A DNA stretch of 64,000 nt from the NCBI GenBank assembly GCA_020059485.1, contig JAGVCA010000048.1:1-64000 (forward strand), written 5' to 3'. Positions within the stretch are counted from its first letter, which is position 1. Each line of letters opens with the position of its first letter. The DNA is from Anaerolineales bacterium. Lineage in GTDB: Bacteria; Chloroflexota; Anaerolineae; Anaerolineales; UBA11579. Under the pieces are notes generated by a model. That model saw only the letters and a program-made list of their open reading frames with translations. It did no database searches and was not told the origin of the DNA. Shown piece after piece: positions 32,598 through 43,100 of the stretch. The position numbers were made by a program, and so were the translations under genes.

Positions 32598-33805
32598 ACG
32601 GTTCCCCGATCAGACCGCCGCAGGTTGACCAATACCACGGCAAGAGGGGCAGCCAGGATGACGAGCAGCAAGGCGATCCAGGGCAGGGCGGCGGTGAAAC
32701 TGCGCGGGACTAAGGCGTTATTGAACGTTGCCCGATACCAGACAGACTCAAGCTCAGTCATTGGAACGCCAAGGGCGCTTTCCACGCCTGCACTGCAGCT
32801 CTGACCTGCCAGATAGGCATTCAGGACAGCTTGCAGGCCGATCTTGCCAAAACGGTCGTGCAGGTAGCGCACAAAGGACTCGGATTGGGCGTAAGCCAGA
32901 CCAGCCGTCCCGGTCTCGGCTGGGAAGGATTCGCAAAGCTGTTCCAGAGGGAAGATCTCACCTGTGGCGTGGGCTGATTGCAATAGTTCCCAGTATTCAG
33001 GTGGTGTGAACTCTTCGGCTAGGGAGGCCAGTCCCTCGGCATACCACATCGGCAGGCTGCCAATCTCCTCCTGCATGTATTGCTCCAGCCGCAGATGGGT
33101 GATCTCGTGAGGGATGATGCGCCGGGCATCGAGCTGCTGGTCGAAACCTGCCGGCAGGGCGACGAGGATGGTTGATCCGCCCTGGATGGCATGGCCTGAA
33201 ACCCAGTTGCGGTCGGTCAGGCCAAGCGCGCGATTGAGATCGTCATTGGTTGGGTAAATGTACAGATCGAAATTGGGTGGGAAGGGCAGATCAATATACT
33301 GGTCCAGCCCGGTACGGGCGCTGGCCACAATATCGAGGATGCTTTGACCAAAGGCGAGGTCGCCTTCCTGCCAGTAGACGAAATAATTGTCGCCCAGATC
33401 GAGGGTTTGCCAGTCAAAACGGTTGTCGGTATATTGGAATTCCTCTTTATCGCTTTCCAGGCGGCTGCCCCCAGTGAGTTCGATCGTGAACCAGTATTCG
33501 ATCGTGGTGAAAGCCGGGATGCGGTCCTGAGGTTTGAGTGTGTATTCAGCCTGGAGGTGGCCGTTTGGCTGAATACTGGCCGGGATGACCGTGCTGGCCG
33601 AGGCATTGCCAGGTCGGAAGGTCAGGTTGGCGGACTGAACCTGTACATCGCTCTCGATCTCAGCAGAAAAAATGATCGACTGGCCAAACTGATGGGCTAC
33701 CGTGAGACGGCTGATCGGTGTGTCCGTTTGGGCCGAGACGGTCGATGTGAAGGCCGCTGCAGCCAGAAATACCCAGACGAGTAAGGGGATCCGCCGCACG
33801 GACAT
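32594..33805 (-). CDS. Peptidase MA-like (gluzincin) membrane-anchored metalloprotease
   Basis: 403 residues. Signal peptide (LLVWVFLAAAAFTSTVSA), a beta-rich N-terminal region, then the gluzincin site HEITHL with downstream Glu in WYAEGLASLAEE, and a C-terminal membrane helix (ALPWIALLLVILAAPLAVVLVNL). Matches the peptidase MA family 2 pattern common in Chloroflexota. The catalytic domain would face outside. Substrate unknown. It is in an operon-like minus-strand run from rseP-like to acyP. Confidence 0.85.
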   Translation of the reverse strand: MSVRRIPLLVWVFLAAAAFTSTVSAQTDTPISRLTVAHQFGQSIIFSAEIESDVQVQSANLTFRPGNASASTVIPASIQPNGHLQAEYTLKPQDRIPAFTTIEYWFTIELTGGSRLESDKEEFQYTDNRFDWQTLDLGDNYFVYWQEGDLAFGQSILDIVASARTGLDQYIDLPFPPNFDLYIYPTNDDLNRALGLTDRNWVSGHAIQGGSTILVALPAGFDQQLDARRIIPHEITHLRLEQYMQEEIGSLPMWYAEGLASLAEEFTPPEYWELLQSAHATGEIFPLEQLCESFPAETGTAGLAYAQSESFVRYLHDRFGKIGLQAVLNAYLAGQSCSAGVESALGVPMTELESVWYRATFNNALVPRSFTAALPWIALLLVILAAPLAVVLVNLRRSDRGTV

Positions 33806-33808
33806 GGT

Positions 33809-34723
33809 TTATCCGGCTCCCAGGTAGGCCAGCAGCGGTGTGAGGGTCAGCGGGCTGAGGATGGTCGTGGCCGTGACTATCGTGGAGACCAGGGCCGGCG
33901 CGACCTCAAACTCGGTTGCCAGGATGGTGGTCATCACGGCGGTCGGCATGGAGGCCTCCGTCACACCTGCCTGGAGAGCTGGCCCTTCCAGATGAAAAGG
34001 AATGCTGAGACCGAGGGCGATCAGTGGAGCGACCGCGAGCCGCATCCCGATTGCCAGGGCCAAAGGGCCGCGGTTTTCCTTCAACCGGGCCTGGCCAAGC
34101 TGCATTCCCAACAATAACAGCATGGCGGGAATGGCTGCCCCGGCCAGCTGTTCAACAGACCGGGCAATCGGTATGGGGAGCTGCCAGCCGGTACGGTTGA
34201 AGACGATAGCCAGGATCAGGGCATACAGGGTCGGGAATTTGAGCAGATTGAGCAGACCCTCTTTTATTGAAGCCTGGCCCATCGACGCGACAGCAACGCC
34301 GATCGTGTACACCATGATACTGGAACTGACAAAGTAAATGCTGGCCAGCGCCAGGGCTTGATCACCAAAGGCAAACTGGTTCAGGGACATGCCAAAGTTG
34401 CCGGCATTGGTGAGGAACGCAGTCAGGACCACTGCGATGATCATTTCCCGCCGAAAACCAAAGAGTTTGGCGAGCAGGTAAGCCAGCAGACCGGTGGTCA
34501 GGTTGGCGGCAAAAGAGAACAGGGTGATTTGCAGGATGGCGCTGGTCTCCAGTTCGCTGCTGGAGATGATCACGAACACCAGGGCCGGGCTGAAAAGGTA
34601 AAAGGTAATGCGAGAGACGGTTTTAGGATCGAGTGCAATCGTCCGGGAGGTCAGAAAGCCGAGTCCGGCAGTGATCAGAATGGGCAGCAAGTTGGCACTG
34701 AACAGCGGCAGCAGTTTTGACAT
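33809..34723 (-). CDS. AEC-family (auxin efflux carrier-like) transporter
   Basis: 304 residues with about ten hydrophobic helices. Family features: LLPILITAGLGFLTSRT, the central NAGNFGMSLNQFAFG and the late MPTAVMTTILATEFE with PLTLTPLLAYLG. AEC proteins export or take up small organic acids (malate, malonate) in bacteria; substrate here unknown. It lies 2 bp after the HEAT-repeat gene and 3 bp before the peptidase gene. Confidence 0.9.
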   Translation of the reverse strand: MSKLLPLFSANLLPILITAGLGFLTSRTIALDPKTVSRITFYLFSPALVFVIISSSELETSAILQITLFSFAANLTTGLLAYLLAKLFGFRREMIIAVVLTAFLTNAGNFGMSLNQFAFGDQALALASIYFVSSSIMVYTIGVAVASMGQASIKEGLLNLLKFPTLYALILAIVFNRTGWQLPIPIARSVEQLAGAAIPAMLLLLGMQLGQARLKENRGPLALAIGMRLAVAPLIALGLSIPFHLEGPALQAGVTEASMPTAVMTTILATEFEVAPALVSTIVTATTILSPLTLTPLLAYLGAG

Positions 34724-34725
34724 GG

Positions 34726-35781
34726 TTAGGCTTCCGGATCTAGGTCTTCATCTTCGTCGAACAGGTCAGGGTCCGGTTCGTCCATTTCGAGGAGACGGAA
34801 ATCGAAGCCCATCTCGTTATAGTCCAAATTCTCTAGGGCTTCTTCCAGGAATTCCGCCTCATCTTCTTCGATCGTATTGCGGGCTAGTGCTTCAATGGCG
34901 GCACGGGCATCCAGACCACCGATCTCTGACAGTGCCCAGATGGCCGCCTTGCGGACCTCGGTTTCCGGATCATCGATCAGTTGGAGCAGGTGGCTGACGG
35001 CAGGCTGTGCGGCCAGCAGTCCAGCAGCCTGCACGGCTTCCAGGCGAATCGGGAGTGAATCGTGATTGAGATCGGCAATGATCTGCGGCAGCCATTGGTC
35101 GTTGGCGGTGCGTCCGGCTGCGATCAAACCACTGATATGCCAGTCCTCTTTTTCCTGTGCCAGTGCGCTTTCGATCAAGGCGTCCAGTTGGGGCAGATTG
35201 CTAAATCCGAGTGATTCGAGCGCCCCCTGGCGGATATCCTCCGGTTGGCTGGATTCAGTTACGACAATCAGGCGGCGGGTGATCTGCTGAAATAGGCCAG
35301 GATCGAGATCACCGACCTCACCAAGATAGACAAACTTGCCCAGGCCGCGGGCTGCCTGGGCGCGCACCTCGGCCGCATCATCGGATACCAGCATCCGCAG
35401 CAATTGACGGGCGACAGCCGAGGATTCACTTTCCCATAGACCGCGCACGGCCACTCGCCGGGCATGCGGGCTGTCCTCTTTCAGGCCGAGTTGAAAAACC
35501 TGGTCAAAATCCAGATGTGTGGTCTTGTCGGCCAGGATCTCAAGATCTTCCAATAAGCGCTGCCGGCGGAGCGGGTCTACCTGAGGCCAAGTATCGGCCA
35601 GTTGTTCCAGATCCAGCCCCTCCAGTCCGGAAAATCGGTACAAGAAACGGGGTGGGAAGGTGATGGCATCATCCAGCAAGGCATCGATAACCTCGTTAAA
35701 ATCGATGGACTTTGCTTCGGGATCACTCAAGTCCTCGTCTTCGAAGTCCATACCATCCAGATCAAAATCGTCTTGTGCCAT
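34726..35781 (-). CDS. HEAT-repeat protein
   Basis: 351 residues, very acidic. HEAT/PBS-type helical repeats, e.g. RRVAVRGLWESESSAVARQLLRMLVSDDAAEVRAQAARGLGKF and LPIRLEAVQAAGLLAAQPAVSHLLQLIDDPETEVRKAAIWALSEIGG. Both termini are Asp/Glu-rich low-complexity (DLFDEDEDLD). No enzyme motif; probably a protein-binding scaffold. GGAG precedes the ATG. In the operon between the site-2 protease and the AEC transporter. Confidence 0.88.
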   Translation of the reverse strand: MAQDDFDLDGMDFEDEDLSDPEAKSIDFNEVIDALLDDAITFPPRFLYRFSGLEGLDLEQLADTWPQVDPLRRQRLLEDLEILADKTTHLDFDQVFQLGLKEDSPHARRVAVRGLWESESSAVARQLLRMLVSDDAAEVRAQAARGLGKFVYLGEVGDLDPGLFQQITRRLIVVTESSQPEDIRQGALESLGFSNLPQLDALIESALAQEKEDWHISGLIAAGRTANDQWLPQIIADLNHDSLPIRLEAVQAAGLLAAQPAVSHLLQLIDDPETEVRKAAIWALSEIGGLDARAAIEALARNTIEEDEAEFLEEALENLDYNEMGFDFRLLEMDEPDPDLFDEDEDLDPEA

Positions 35782-35799
35782 TGGGTCTCCGCTCCAGGA

Positions 35800-36837
35800 T
35801 CAAGGTGTGGGCGTCAGCGCGTCCAGGTTGATCGATGGGTTGATGAAATCGTTCACGTTGACATACACCATCAGGGCCAGGACCAGCGCCAGGCTGACCA
35901 TGTTGAGCACGTAATACAGCCGGATCGGGACGCGCTTGCCGGTGAACAGCTCCGGCAGAGCCAGCAGGATCTTGCCGCCATCGAAGATCGGCACCGGCAG
36001 CAAGTTGATCAAACCAAGCGAGAAGGAGATCGAAGCCAAGAACCAGACCGTATTGGTCCCGGCGGTAACGCTGGTGGTGGAAGCGTCCAGGTCTTGGGCC
36101 ACCGTGAAACCATCCAGCATACCTTTCAGGCCAACCAGCCGGAACGGCAGGTTGGCGATCTGCTGAACCTGAAATACCAGCAGGGCGACACTTTCGCGAA
36201 CGGCTCCAAAGAGGGTCAGCGGTTCAAACAACCCGACACCGATCGGGCCTTCCACCAATGGATCGTACTCCAGGCGAGGGGTGAGAGTGACCGTGTCATA
36301 CTCACCGGCGCGCATGTATGTAAATTCTGTTTCCTGGCCTTTATTCCGGTCGATCAGCGCCTGCAGTTCCTCTGCGGTGGTTACCTCGATCCCATTCACG
36401 GCGACGATCTGGTCTTCAGGCATCAGCCCGGCCGCTGCGGCAGGTGATTCGGGATCAACGCCAACGATCAGGATGTGATCAATATTTTTTCCGATCTGGA
36501 AATAAGCAAAGGAAAGCATCAGAACGGCAGCCGTCAGGTTGACGGCAGATCCGGCCAGCAAAACAACGATTCGTCGCCAAGGCGCAGCAGCCATCAACTC
36601 GTCCGGGATCTCTTCATCGCCGGGGCGTTCCTTGGCGCGGACAAACCCGCCAACCGGGAGCATATTGAGGGTAAATTCTGTACCCCCTGCCCGGAAGAGG
36701 GTCACCAGGCGGGGGGGGAAGCCGATCCCGAATTCCTGGATCGGAATACGGACCAGCTTTGCGGCCAGGTAATGCCCAAGTTCATGAATCAGGATGAGGA
36801 ACCCGAGCGCCAGGATAAAGTACAACGTTGTCAGCAT
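35800..36837 (-). CDS. rseP: Site-2 (RseP-type) membrane zinc metalloprotease
   Basis: 345 residues. HELGH zinc motif at about 19-23 in the first helix, one PDZ domain (VDPESPAAAAGLMPEDQIVAVNGIEV), and the second active-site motif NLLPVPIFDGG near residue 275. Cleaves membrane-spanning substrates such as anti-sigma factors after a first outside cut. The RskA-type anti-sigma at 20407-21105 is a candidate substrate (inference). First gene of a minus-strand operon of five. Confidence 0.93.
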   Translation of the reverse strand: MLTTLYFILALGFLILIHELGHYLAAKLVRIPIQEFGIGFPPRLVTLFRAGGTEFTLNMLPVGGFVRAKERPGDEEIPDELMAAAPWRRIVVLLAGSAVNLTAAVLMLSFAYFQIGKNIDHILIVGVDPESPAAAAGLMPEDQIVAVNGIEVTTAEELQALIDRNKGQETEFTYMRAGEYDTVTLTPRLEYDPLVEGPIGVGLFEPLTLFGAVRESVALLVFQVQQIANLPFRLVGLKGMLDGFTVAQDLDASTTSVTAGTNTVWFLASISFSLGLINLLPVPIFDGGKILLALPELFTGKRVPIRLYYVLNMVSLALVLALMVYVNVNDFINPSINLDALTPTP

Positions 36838-36968
36838 ATCAATCTCCAGGTGTGATTACCAGTAAGTTTTACGACGATCAAGGCCTAACATGAGGATTAT
36901 AACGGTTTCTGCAACGGTGTACAGCCTCGGGGGTCTGTGCAGCAGGTATTTTGATAGGGAATCTACAT

Positions 36969-37958
36969 TCAGGCTGGACTGCGTACCAAACGGGCCGGGC
37001 CGCCGGGCTGGGCGGTCAGGACATCGATTACCCCCGGGATTTTACGCAGGTCAGCCTCCACCCTCTCGGCGCTGCCAGCCTCGCAGATCACATGGATATT
37101 CGGACCCGCATCGATGGTGTAACACACCGGTGTCCCGAGGGCTCGCCAGCGCTGCACGGCGTGCATCACAGCCATGGTGGCCGGCAGCCAGTACAGCAGT
37201 GCAGGGGTAGAGGTTTGCATGACAGCATGCATCAAATTCGAGTCGGCTTCCACGATGGCGGCAAAGGCCTCAAAGTCGCGGGCCAGCAGAGCGCGGCGGC
37301 AAATCTCAATGCGGCGGGGTGTATCCTCCACCCGGGCTGCCTGTAACGGGCTGGTATCGGCCAGACTGTGCCCGCTGGTGGATCCGGTGACCTTATGCTC
37401 TCGGCTGACAATCGCAACGCAGTCCACCAGTTCCCAGTGATCGGGGGGAGCGATGGAGAAGGCGTAAGAGGAGAGATGGGTTGTGCCTGGTTTCCATTCC
37501 ACAAATCCCCCGGGCACAGAACGGCAGGCTGAACCTGATCCGGTGCGCGCGAGCATCGAGAGCTCCTGCTCGGAGAGGGTCAGTCCAGCGGCAGCGGCAG
37601 CGGCCAAGGCCAGCGCGGAGAAAGCCGAAGCTGAGGAGGCGATCCCGGACCCGGTCGGGAAATTGTTTTCGCTGACAACTTCTGCCGAAAGATCGATCGA
37701 AGCCATCCGGCGAACGCGCTCAAGCAGATCAGACACGCGCGACAGTTGCGCCCCGATCAGGGTCCGGCCGTTCAGATTGAGGGTGTCAGAACGTAGGTCG
37801 GGGGTGAAATGTACGGTGGTGTGAGTGACCAGCCTATCCAGATTCATGGAGATGGAGCCATTTGCCGGCAGCCGCAGCTGGGGATTGCTGTTGCCCCAAT
37901 ATTTGATGAATGCGATGTTGGCACAACTGACTGCGGTTGCTTTCCCGATTGACATCAT
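36969..37958 (-). CDS. mvaD: Diphosphomevalonate/phosphomevalonate decarboxylase family enzyme
   Basis: 329 residues of the GHMP superfamily. The decarboxylase signature is seen: ANIAFIKYWGN, LPANGSISMNLD, NFPTGSGIASSASAFSALALA (ATP loop), RTGSGSACRSVPGGFVEW, and the Asp-containing YTIDAGPNIHVI. It would make isopentenyl diphosphate (or isopentenyl phosphate) in a mevalonate route. A Roseiflexus homologue is known to act on phosphomevalonate instead, so specificity is uncertain. No other mevalonate gene is adjacent. AAGGTGG lies about 10 nt upstream of the ATG. Confidence 0.9.
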   Translation of the reverse strand: MMSIGKATAVSCANIAFIKYWGNSNPQLRLPANGSISMNLDRLVTHTTVHFTPDLRSDTLNLNGRTLIGAQLSRVSDLLERVRRMASIDLSAEVVSENNFPTGSGIASSASAFSALALAAAAAAGLTLSEQELSMLARTGSGSACRSVPGGFVEWKPGTTHLSSYAFSIAPPDHWELVDCVAIVSREHKVTGSTSGHSLADTSPLQAARVEDTPRRIEICRRALLARDFEAFAAIVEADSNLMHAVMQTSTPALLYWLPATMAVMHAVQRWRALGTPVCYTIDAGPNIHVICEAGSAERVEADLRKIPGVIDVLTAQPGGPARLVRSPA

Positions 37959-38174
37959 TCAGACACCACCTTTCTCAAAACCAAGCGCTAGTGTACCACG
38001 CAGCACCGGCTGGTCAATGATGCGTCTATGACGAAACATCAGCCGGTTTGTGGGTCTGAACTGACCCGCCGAGGATGACCGTTATCAAGTACAATACACC
38101 CCGGATTGCAGGATCGTCGGCAATCGCAGCAGTGATCTTATCCACACTCGTACTAATTTCATAATGGAGGGAGC

Positions 38175-39548
38175 ATGACTACAGAAACTGTGTTGGTCAA
38201 CGACAAGCGAGAGATCTTTGGCTGGGCAATGTACGACTGGGCAAACTCTGCCTTCAGCACCACGGTTGGCACCGTATTCCTGGGTCCGTATGTAGCCAGC
38301 CTGGCCCGGATTGCCGCTGAGGCAGCCGGGACAGCCAATGTTACCCTGCTGGGTATTCAGATCGCGCCGGATTCATTTCTGCCGTATTGTATTTCCTTCT
38401 CGGTTGGTTTGCAGGTACTGTTTCTGCCGATCCTGGGAGCGATCGCCGATTATTCCAACCTGCGGAAACCGATGATGCGGCTGTTCGCCACTATCGGCGC
38501 AATGGCGACGATCCTGATGTTTTTGGTGGCGGGCGACCTGTGGTGGTTGGGCGGTTTGCTGTTCATCCTCGCCAACCTGTCTTTTGGGGCGGCAATCGTG
38601 TTCTACAATGCTTACCTGCCGGATATTGCCAGCGAAGACCAGCGCGACCGGGTTTCCTCCTACGGCTGGGCGATGGGTTACCTGGGTGGCGGCCTGCTGC
38701 TGGCGTTGAACCTGGCTTTCTTTTTATTTAGCGATACGCTTGGTGTACCGACTGACCTGGCCGTCCGGATTAATTTGGCCTCTGCAGGTATCTGGTGGTT
38801 GGGATTTTCCTTTATTACCTGGGGCAGACTGCGCGCCCGGCGGGCTTCCAGAGAACTCCCGCCGAAAGAAACCTATATCAGTATTGGTTTCAAACAGCTC
38901 CGGAAGACATTGGGCGAGATCCGAAATTTTCCTGAAACCCTGAAATTTCTGCTGGCGTATTTCCTCTACAATGACGGCATCCAGACTGTGATCGCGGTCT
39001 CGGCCACCTTTGCTGCCGCGCCGTTGATCCAGGGCGGGTTGGAACTCGGTCAGGATACGCTGACTGCGGTGATCCTGATGATCCAGTTCGTGGCTTTTGG
39101 CGGCGCGCTGCTGTGGGGCCGGCTGGCCACATGGATCGGGGCCAAGCAATCTGTGATCGTCAGCCTCGTGATCTGGTCTGGCGTGGTGATCTATGCCTAT
39201 GGCGGGCTGCAAAGTGATAATGTGACACTCGAATTTATCGTGTTGGGCATTTTCATTGCCCTGGTGATGGGCGGTTCCCAGGCGATCAGCCGCAGTTTGT
39301 TTGCCCAGATGATCCCGAAGGGCAAGGAAGCCGAGTATTATTCCTTCTACGAGGTCAGCGAGCGGGGGACTTCTTGGATCGGGCCGCTGGTGTTTGGCCT
39401 GGCCAACCAGGTCTTTGGCAGTCTGCGCTATGGCATCCTGTCGCTGATCTTCTTCTTCGTGGTCGGGTTGATCGTGCTGCCATTTGTGAATGTGGACAAG
39501 GCGATCGCGGATGTGAAGGCGCACGATGCAGCCAAAGCGATCAATTAA
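38175..39548 (+). CDS. UMF1/Atg22-like MFS transporter
   Basis: 457 residues, about 12 membrane helices. The N-terminal signature GWAMYDWANSAFSTTVGTVFLGPYV is that of the UMF1/Atg22-like branch of the major facilitator superfamily. Later blocks: GAIADYSNLRKPMM, NAYLPDIASEDQRDRVSSYGWAMGYLGGGLLL and GGSQAISRSLFAQMIPKGKEAEYYSFYEVSERGTSWIGPL. Yeast Atg22 exports amino acids from the vacuole; bacterial substrates are unknown. GGAGGG lies 3 nt before the ATG. Confidence 0.93.
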   Translation: MTTETVLVNDKREIFGWAMYDWANSAFSTTVGTVFLGPYVASLARIAAEAAGTANVTLLGIQIAPDSFLPYCISFSVGLQVLFLPILGAIADYSNLRKPMMRLFATIGAMATILMFLVAGDLWWLGGLLFILANLSFGAAIVFYNAYLPDIASEDQRDRVSSYGWAMGYLGGGLLLALNLAFFLFSDTLGVPTDLAVRINLASAGIWWLGFSFITWGRLRARRASRELPPKETYISIGFKQLRKTLGEIRNFPETLKFLLAYFLYNDGIQTVIAVSATFAAAPLIQGGLELGQDTLTAVILMIQFVAFGGALLWGRLATWIGAKQSVIVSLVIWSGVVIYAYGGLQSDNVTLEFIVLGIFIALVMGGSQAISRSLFAQMIPKGKEAEYYSFYEVSERGTSWIGPLVFGLANQVFGSLRYGILSLIFFFVVGLIVLPFVNVDKAIADVKAHDAAKAIN

Positions 39549-39690
39549 GTAGCGGATCAGTAAAATATCACCCCTATTTGATGATGCAAGAGGTGGTATC
39601 CGGCTTAACAAAGCAGTATCGGCTGCGGAAGGTGCAAACGCCAGGCCAATCGGTTATAATTGAGAAAATCACGCCCTCAAAGGAAAAGAT

Positions 39691-40143
39691 ATGGACGTCA
39701 AAGACACACTGAAATCGATCGAACTTTTCAACGGTCTGACCGAGGAGCAGTTCGAGATGATGTTGCCAAACGCCGAAGTCGTGAGTGTGCCGAAAGACCA
39801 AAACCTGTTCGCCGTCGGACAGGAGGCCAGCGACATCTACGTATTGTTGGAGGGTAAGCTCAGCATCCAGGTCAAACTCAGTTCACGGCCGGAAACGGTC
39901 GGGATCGTGGTGCTGCAGAACCGGGGTCAGCTGGTCGGCTGGTCCGGCCTGATGGGCAGTTCACACTATACGGCAGCTGGGATGTGCCTGGAAGCGAGCA
40001 AATTGCTTAGAGTGAACGGTAAAGCCTTGATGGAGGTCCTGGAGTCAAACCCGTGCACCGGTTTCCTGGTGATGCGGGAGATCTCCAAAGTGATCAGCAA
40101 CCGGATCAGGAATCTGCAAAGCGTGGTGCTCAAAACCATCTGA
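39691..40143 (+). CDS. Stand-alone cyclic-nucleotide-binding-fold protein
   Basis: 150 residues forming one Crp-type beta-roll: IELFNGLTEEQFEMMLPNAEVVSVPKDQNLFAVGQEASDIYVLLEGKLSI. No DNA-binding helix-turn-helix follows, only a C-terminal amphipathic helix. The phosphate-binding cassette is atypical: the usual Gly-Glu and the Arg before T-A are replaced (QLVGWSGLMGSSHYTAAG), so cNMP binding is doubtful. A TATAAT box at 39655-39660 and AAAGGAAAAG precede the ATG. Its own transcription unit. Confidence 0.85.
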   Translation: MDVKDTLKSIELFNGLTEEQFEMMLPNAEVVSVPKDQNLFAVGQEASDIYVLLEGKLSIQVKLSSRPETVGIVVLQNRGQLVGWSGLMGSSHYTAAGMCLEASKLLRVNGKALMEVLESNPCTGFLVMREISKVISNRIRNLQSVVLKTI

Positions 40144-40153
40144 GGTAAAAATA

Positions 40154-40179
40154 CGAGAGCGGCCAGATGGCCGCTCTCG
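40154..40179 (-). terminator. Terminator between the cNMP-fold gene and alpha-2-macroglobulin gene
   Basis: Stem CGAGAGCGGCCA / TGGCCGCTCTCG with a 2-nt centre. On the minus strand it is followed by TATTTTTACC, so it best serves the alpha-2-macroglobulin gene; it may also act on the plus strand. Confidence 0.75.
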
Positions 40180-40198
40180 CTGATTCTAGGACTTTTCT

Positions 40199-43100
40199 CT
40201 ATTCCACGATCACGATATCACTGGCGCTGCGGCCAAATACCTCGGGGGAATACATCTCTTCGGCTTTGGCGGGCGGCACAACAAAAGTGCCGGGGATCGT
40301 GGCGCGGGTTTCGTAAGTGTATTCGTACACGCCATCCCACAGCAGTGTGGTGAAGGCCTCCACCCGGTCGTCGCGCAGGTTCTGGTGTTCGTACCACGGC
40401 CACCACCACCACCAGTAGTTGGATTCGCGCGGGGTAGCGTCTGGCGGGACGGTCTCCGAGACCGCCAGGGCGGGATTAATGACCTCCAGACCGGCGGGCA
40501 GATGGTCAACCAGAGCGACATGATAGCGGCGGTTATCAGCTACCATCGTTACCCGGACACGGACACGCGCCCCGGCCTTGATGTGCCAGACGCCATCCTC
40601 ATCCTGGTAGACATCCTCGGGATCGTCCACAGCTTCATATTCCCGCTGAACAACAAACCCCATATCGAGAGCATCCAGCTTGAGATCGACCGGGGCGTAG
40701 CGCAAGCCGAGGCGGTAGTACAGGCGGCCCTGGCCATCCTTCTGCAGGATGATGTCCTGGTCTTCTCCTTCTGTAAAGGAATCGAGCAGAAAGCCCATCG
40801 GGATGTCGAGTTGGTAGCTGTCGGTGTTGTAGCCCACAAAGGTGCTCGAGCCGACGTAATCCTCTCCCAACCACATGCGGGCGACGAAGTTCGGTTCAAC
40901 ATTCTCGAAGGTGTTGAAGTACTTGTTCAGGGCCAGCAGGACGAAGACATTCTCCTGGGTGTTGCCCCAATGACCTTTGGTGCGGTGCGCCAGTAACCCG
41001 GTAACCAGTTTCGGGATCAGGTCGCTTTCGGGGTTGTCGGAGATCAAGGCATCCAGCAGAACAGCATCGGTACGGCGGTTGCTGTGCAGCAGCACGTAGG
41101 CATCGTCGCCGTAACCGGTGGTGAAGTTGGCGGCGCCGGCTGTCTCGACCACCTGGTTGTTGACATGGCGGCGGATGCGTTCAAGCTGCACGTCGTAGCC
41201 CTCGTAACGGGTCAGTACCTGCCAGATCCAGGCCAGGCCTTCCAGAGAGATCTCTTCGACGCCGGCGTCGTCCAGCAAGGCATTCGCTTTGACCGGATCG
41301 GGGTCGTCCATCAGCAAGCGGACGTACAGCGCATAAGCCGAGATGGTCTGTTTGATCTCCTCGCTGTACCAGGAGGGGTAGAATTCCTCGATATACTGCA
41401 GGTAACCGAGCGTGTTGATCCACATTTCATCCGGCACCTCATACCCCATCTGACGGGCTTGCTGCAAGGCGTACGCGACGTGGACGGTGTTGAACGGGAT
41501 CGACTCCTGGCCGCGCCGCCAGTACGGGAAGCCGCCATCCCAGTTTTGTAGTTTGGCCAATTCGGCGATGTCCCGGTTGACGGCTTCATCCAGGTCTTCC
41601 GGCGAGGGCAAGCCCTCGGCCTCGAAGGCTTCCAGCACATCTCGCAGGGCGGCAATCGCCAGGATGCGGGAAGCGAGCTGCTCCGAGCAAGTGTAGGGAT
41701 AGGAGACCAGGTACAGCACGGCATCGGTCAGCGCCTGCAGGGCGGTGGAGGAGGTGGTGATCTCCAGGCCGCCGTAGATCGGGATGACGCCGGCCGGAGC
41801 AGCCAATGGCTGCAGCACAGCCCCTTCATCCACTACGCCATAGGTGGCAAAGGCTTCTGTGGTGGCTGGCGTGTACACCGGTAGAGAAATCTGAGCGGCA
41901 TCGACAAACTCTCCGGAGACGGCGGCAAACTGCATCCGAGCGGTGCCGGCGGTGTCTGTCGTCCCGGGAAAGCGGACTTCGACCCGGTCGTTGGCCGGGA
42001 CGGTCACCTGGAAGCCAGGCAGATCGCCAAGCGCCAGGTTGGCAGCCTGCGCAACGACCTCAACTGTCAGGTCTTCGTCGGTCTGGTTCTGCAGGACCAC
42101 CGGCATCTCAAACTGGTCGCCAAAGTTCAGGAACCGTGAGGTGGAGGGGCGGAGCATCAGCGGCAGGCGGGCGGTCAGGCTGGTCTCGCCGGTGCCGAAC
42201 TGTTTGCCGCCATTGTCCACCGCCACCACCATGATCCGGTAGCGGGTGAGGTTATCCGGCAGGCTAACCCGGATTGAGGCGGTGCCATCAGCTCCGGTGA
42301 CTACCTCAGGGGCGAACAGGGCTAAGGGGTTGAAATCTGTCCGCAGTTGGATTGGCGGCTGAGGGCTGCCAGCGCCATCCCCGGCGTCCAGATCCGCACC
42401 GCCGAAGCCCGGTTCCGCGGCAGGGGCTTCCATTTCCATCATCGCTTCTTCGGCAACATCATCCATAACGGTTTGGGTCGCCAGGGCGCGGGTGGCGGCA
42501 TCTTTGGTCTCGCTGGCCAGGATTTCGGGATCTACCAGGACAATGCTGCTGCGGCTGTAACTGGAGGATAGCCCGGAGGACCGCAGGTAGTAGAAGACTG
42601 ACAGCGGATCGACCAGCTGGTATCCGGTCAATGACAGAATGGCTTCATCGACAACCACCACGGCCAGTTCAGCATCCGGGACAGGCTGTCCGTCCGCATC
42701 GCGCAGGGTAATATCGAGCATGGTCGATTCTCCGGGCGCAAGGGCGGTCTGCCGAGGTGTGACTTCCATCTCCAGGGTGCGGCCGAGCGGCGGGATGTTC
42801 AGGGTCAGGACGCCGGCAGCAAAGGCAGGCCGCAGGGGGGCGTCTTCGACCACCTGACCGAGTTCGTCAGTGCGCGGGGTCGCCCCGACCAGATCGACCT
42901 GGATGTTCAGATTGGGGTAGTGGGTTTCGGTGATCGGGATCAGCAAGGTGGTGCTGGATTCCTCAATCGTGAAGCGTTCGGTGTACAGGATGCCGTTGCG
43001 CGTTACTGTCAGCAGGCCTTCAGCCGGGCTGAAGGGGGACTGGACCAGGATGCGGGCGGTATCGCCCGGCTGGTAGTTTTCCTTGTCAGGGATCAAGTTG

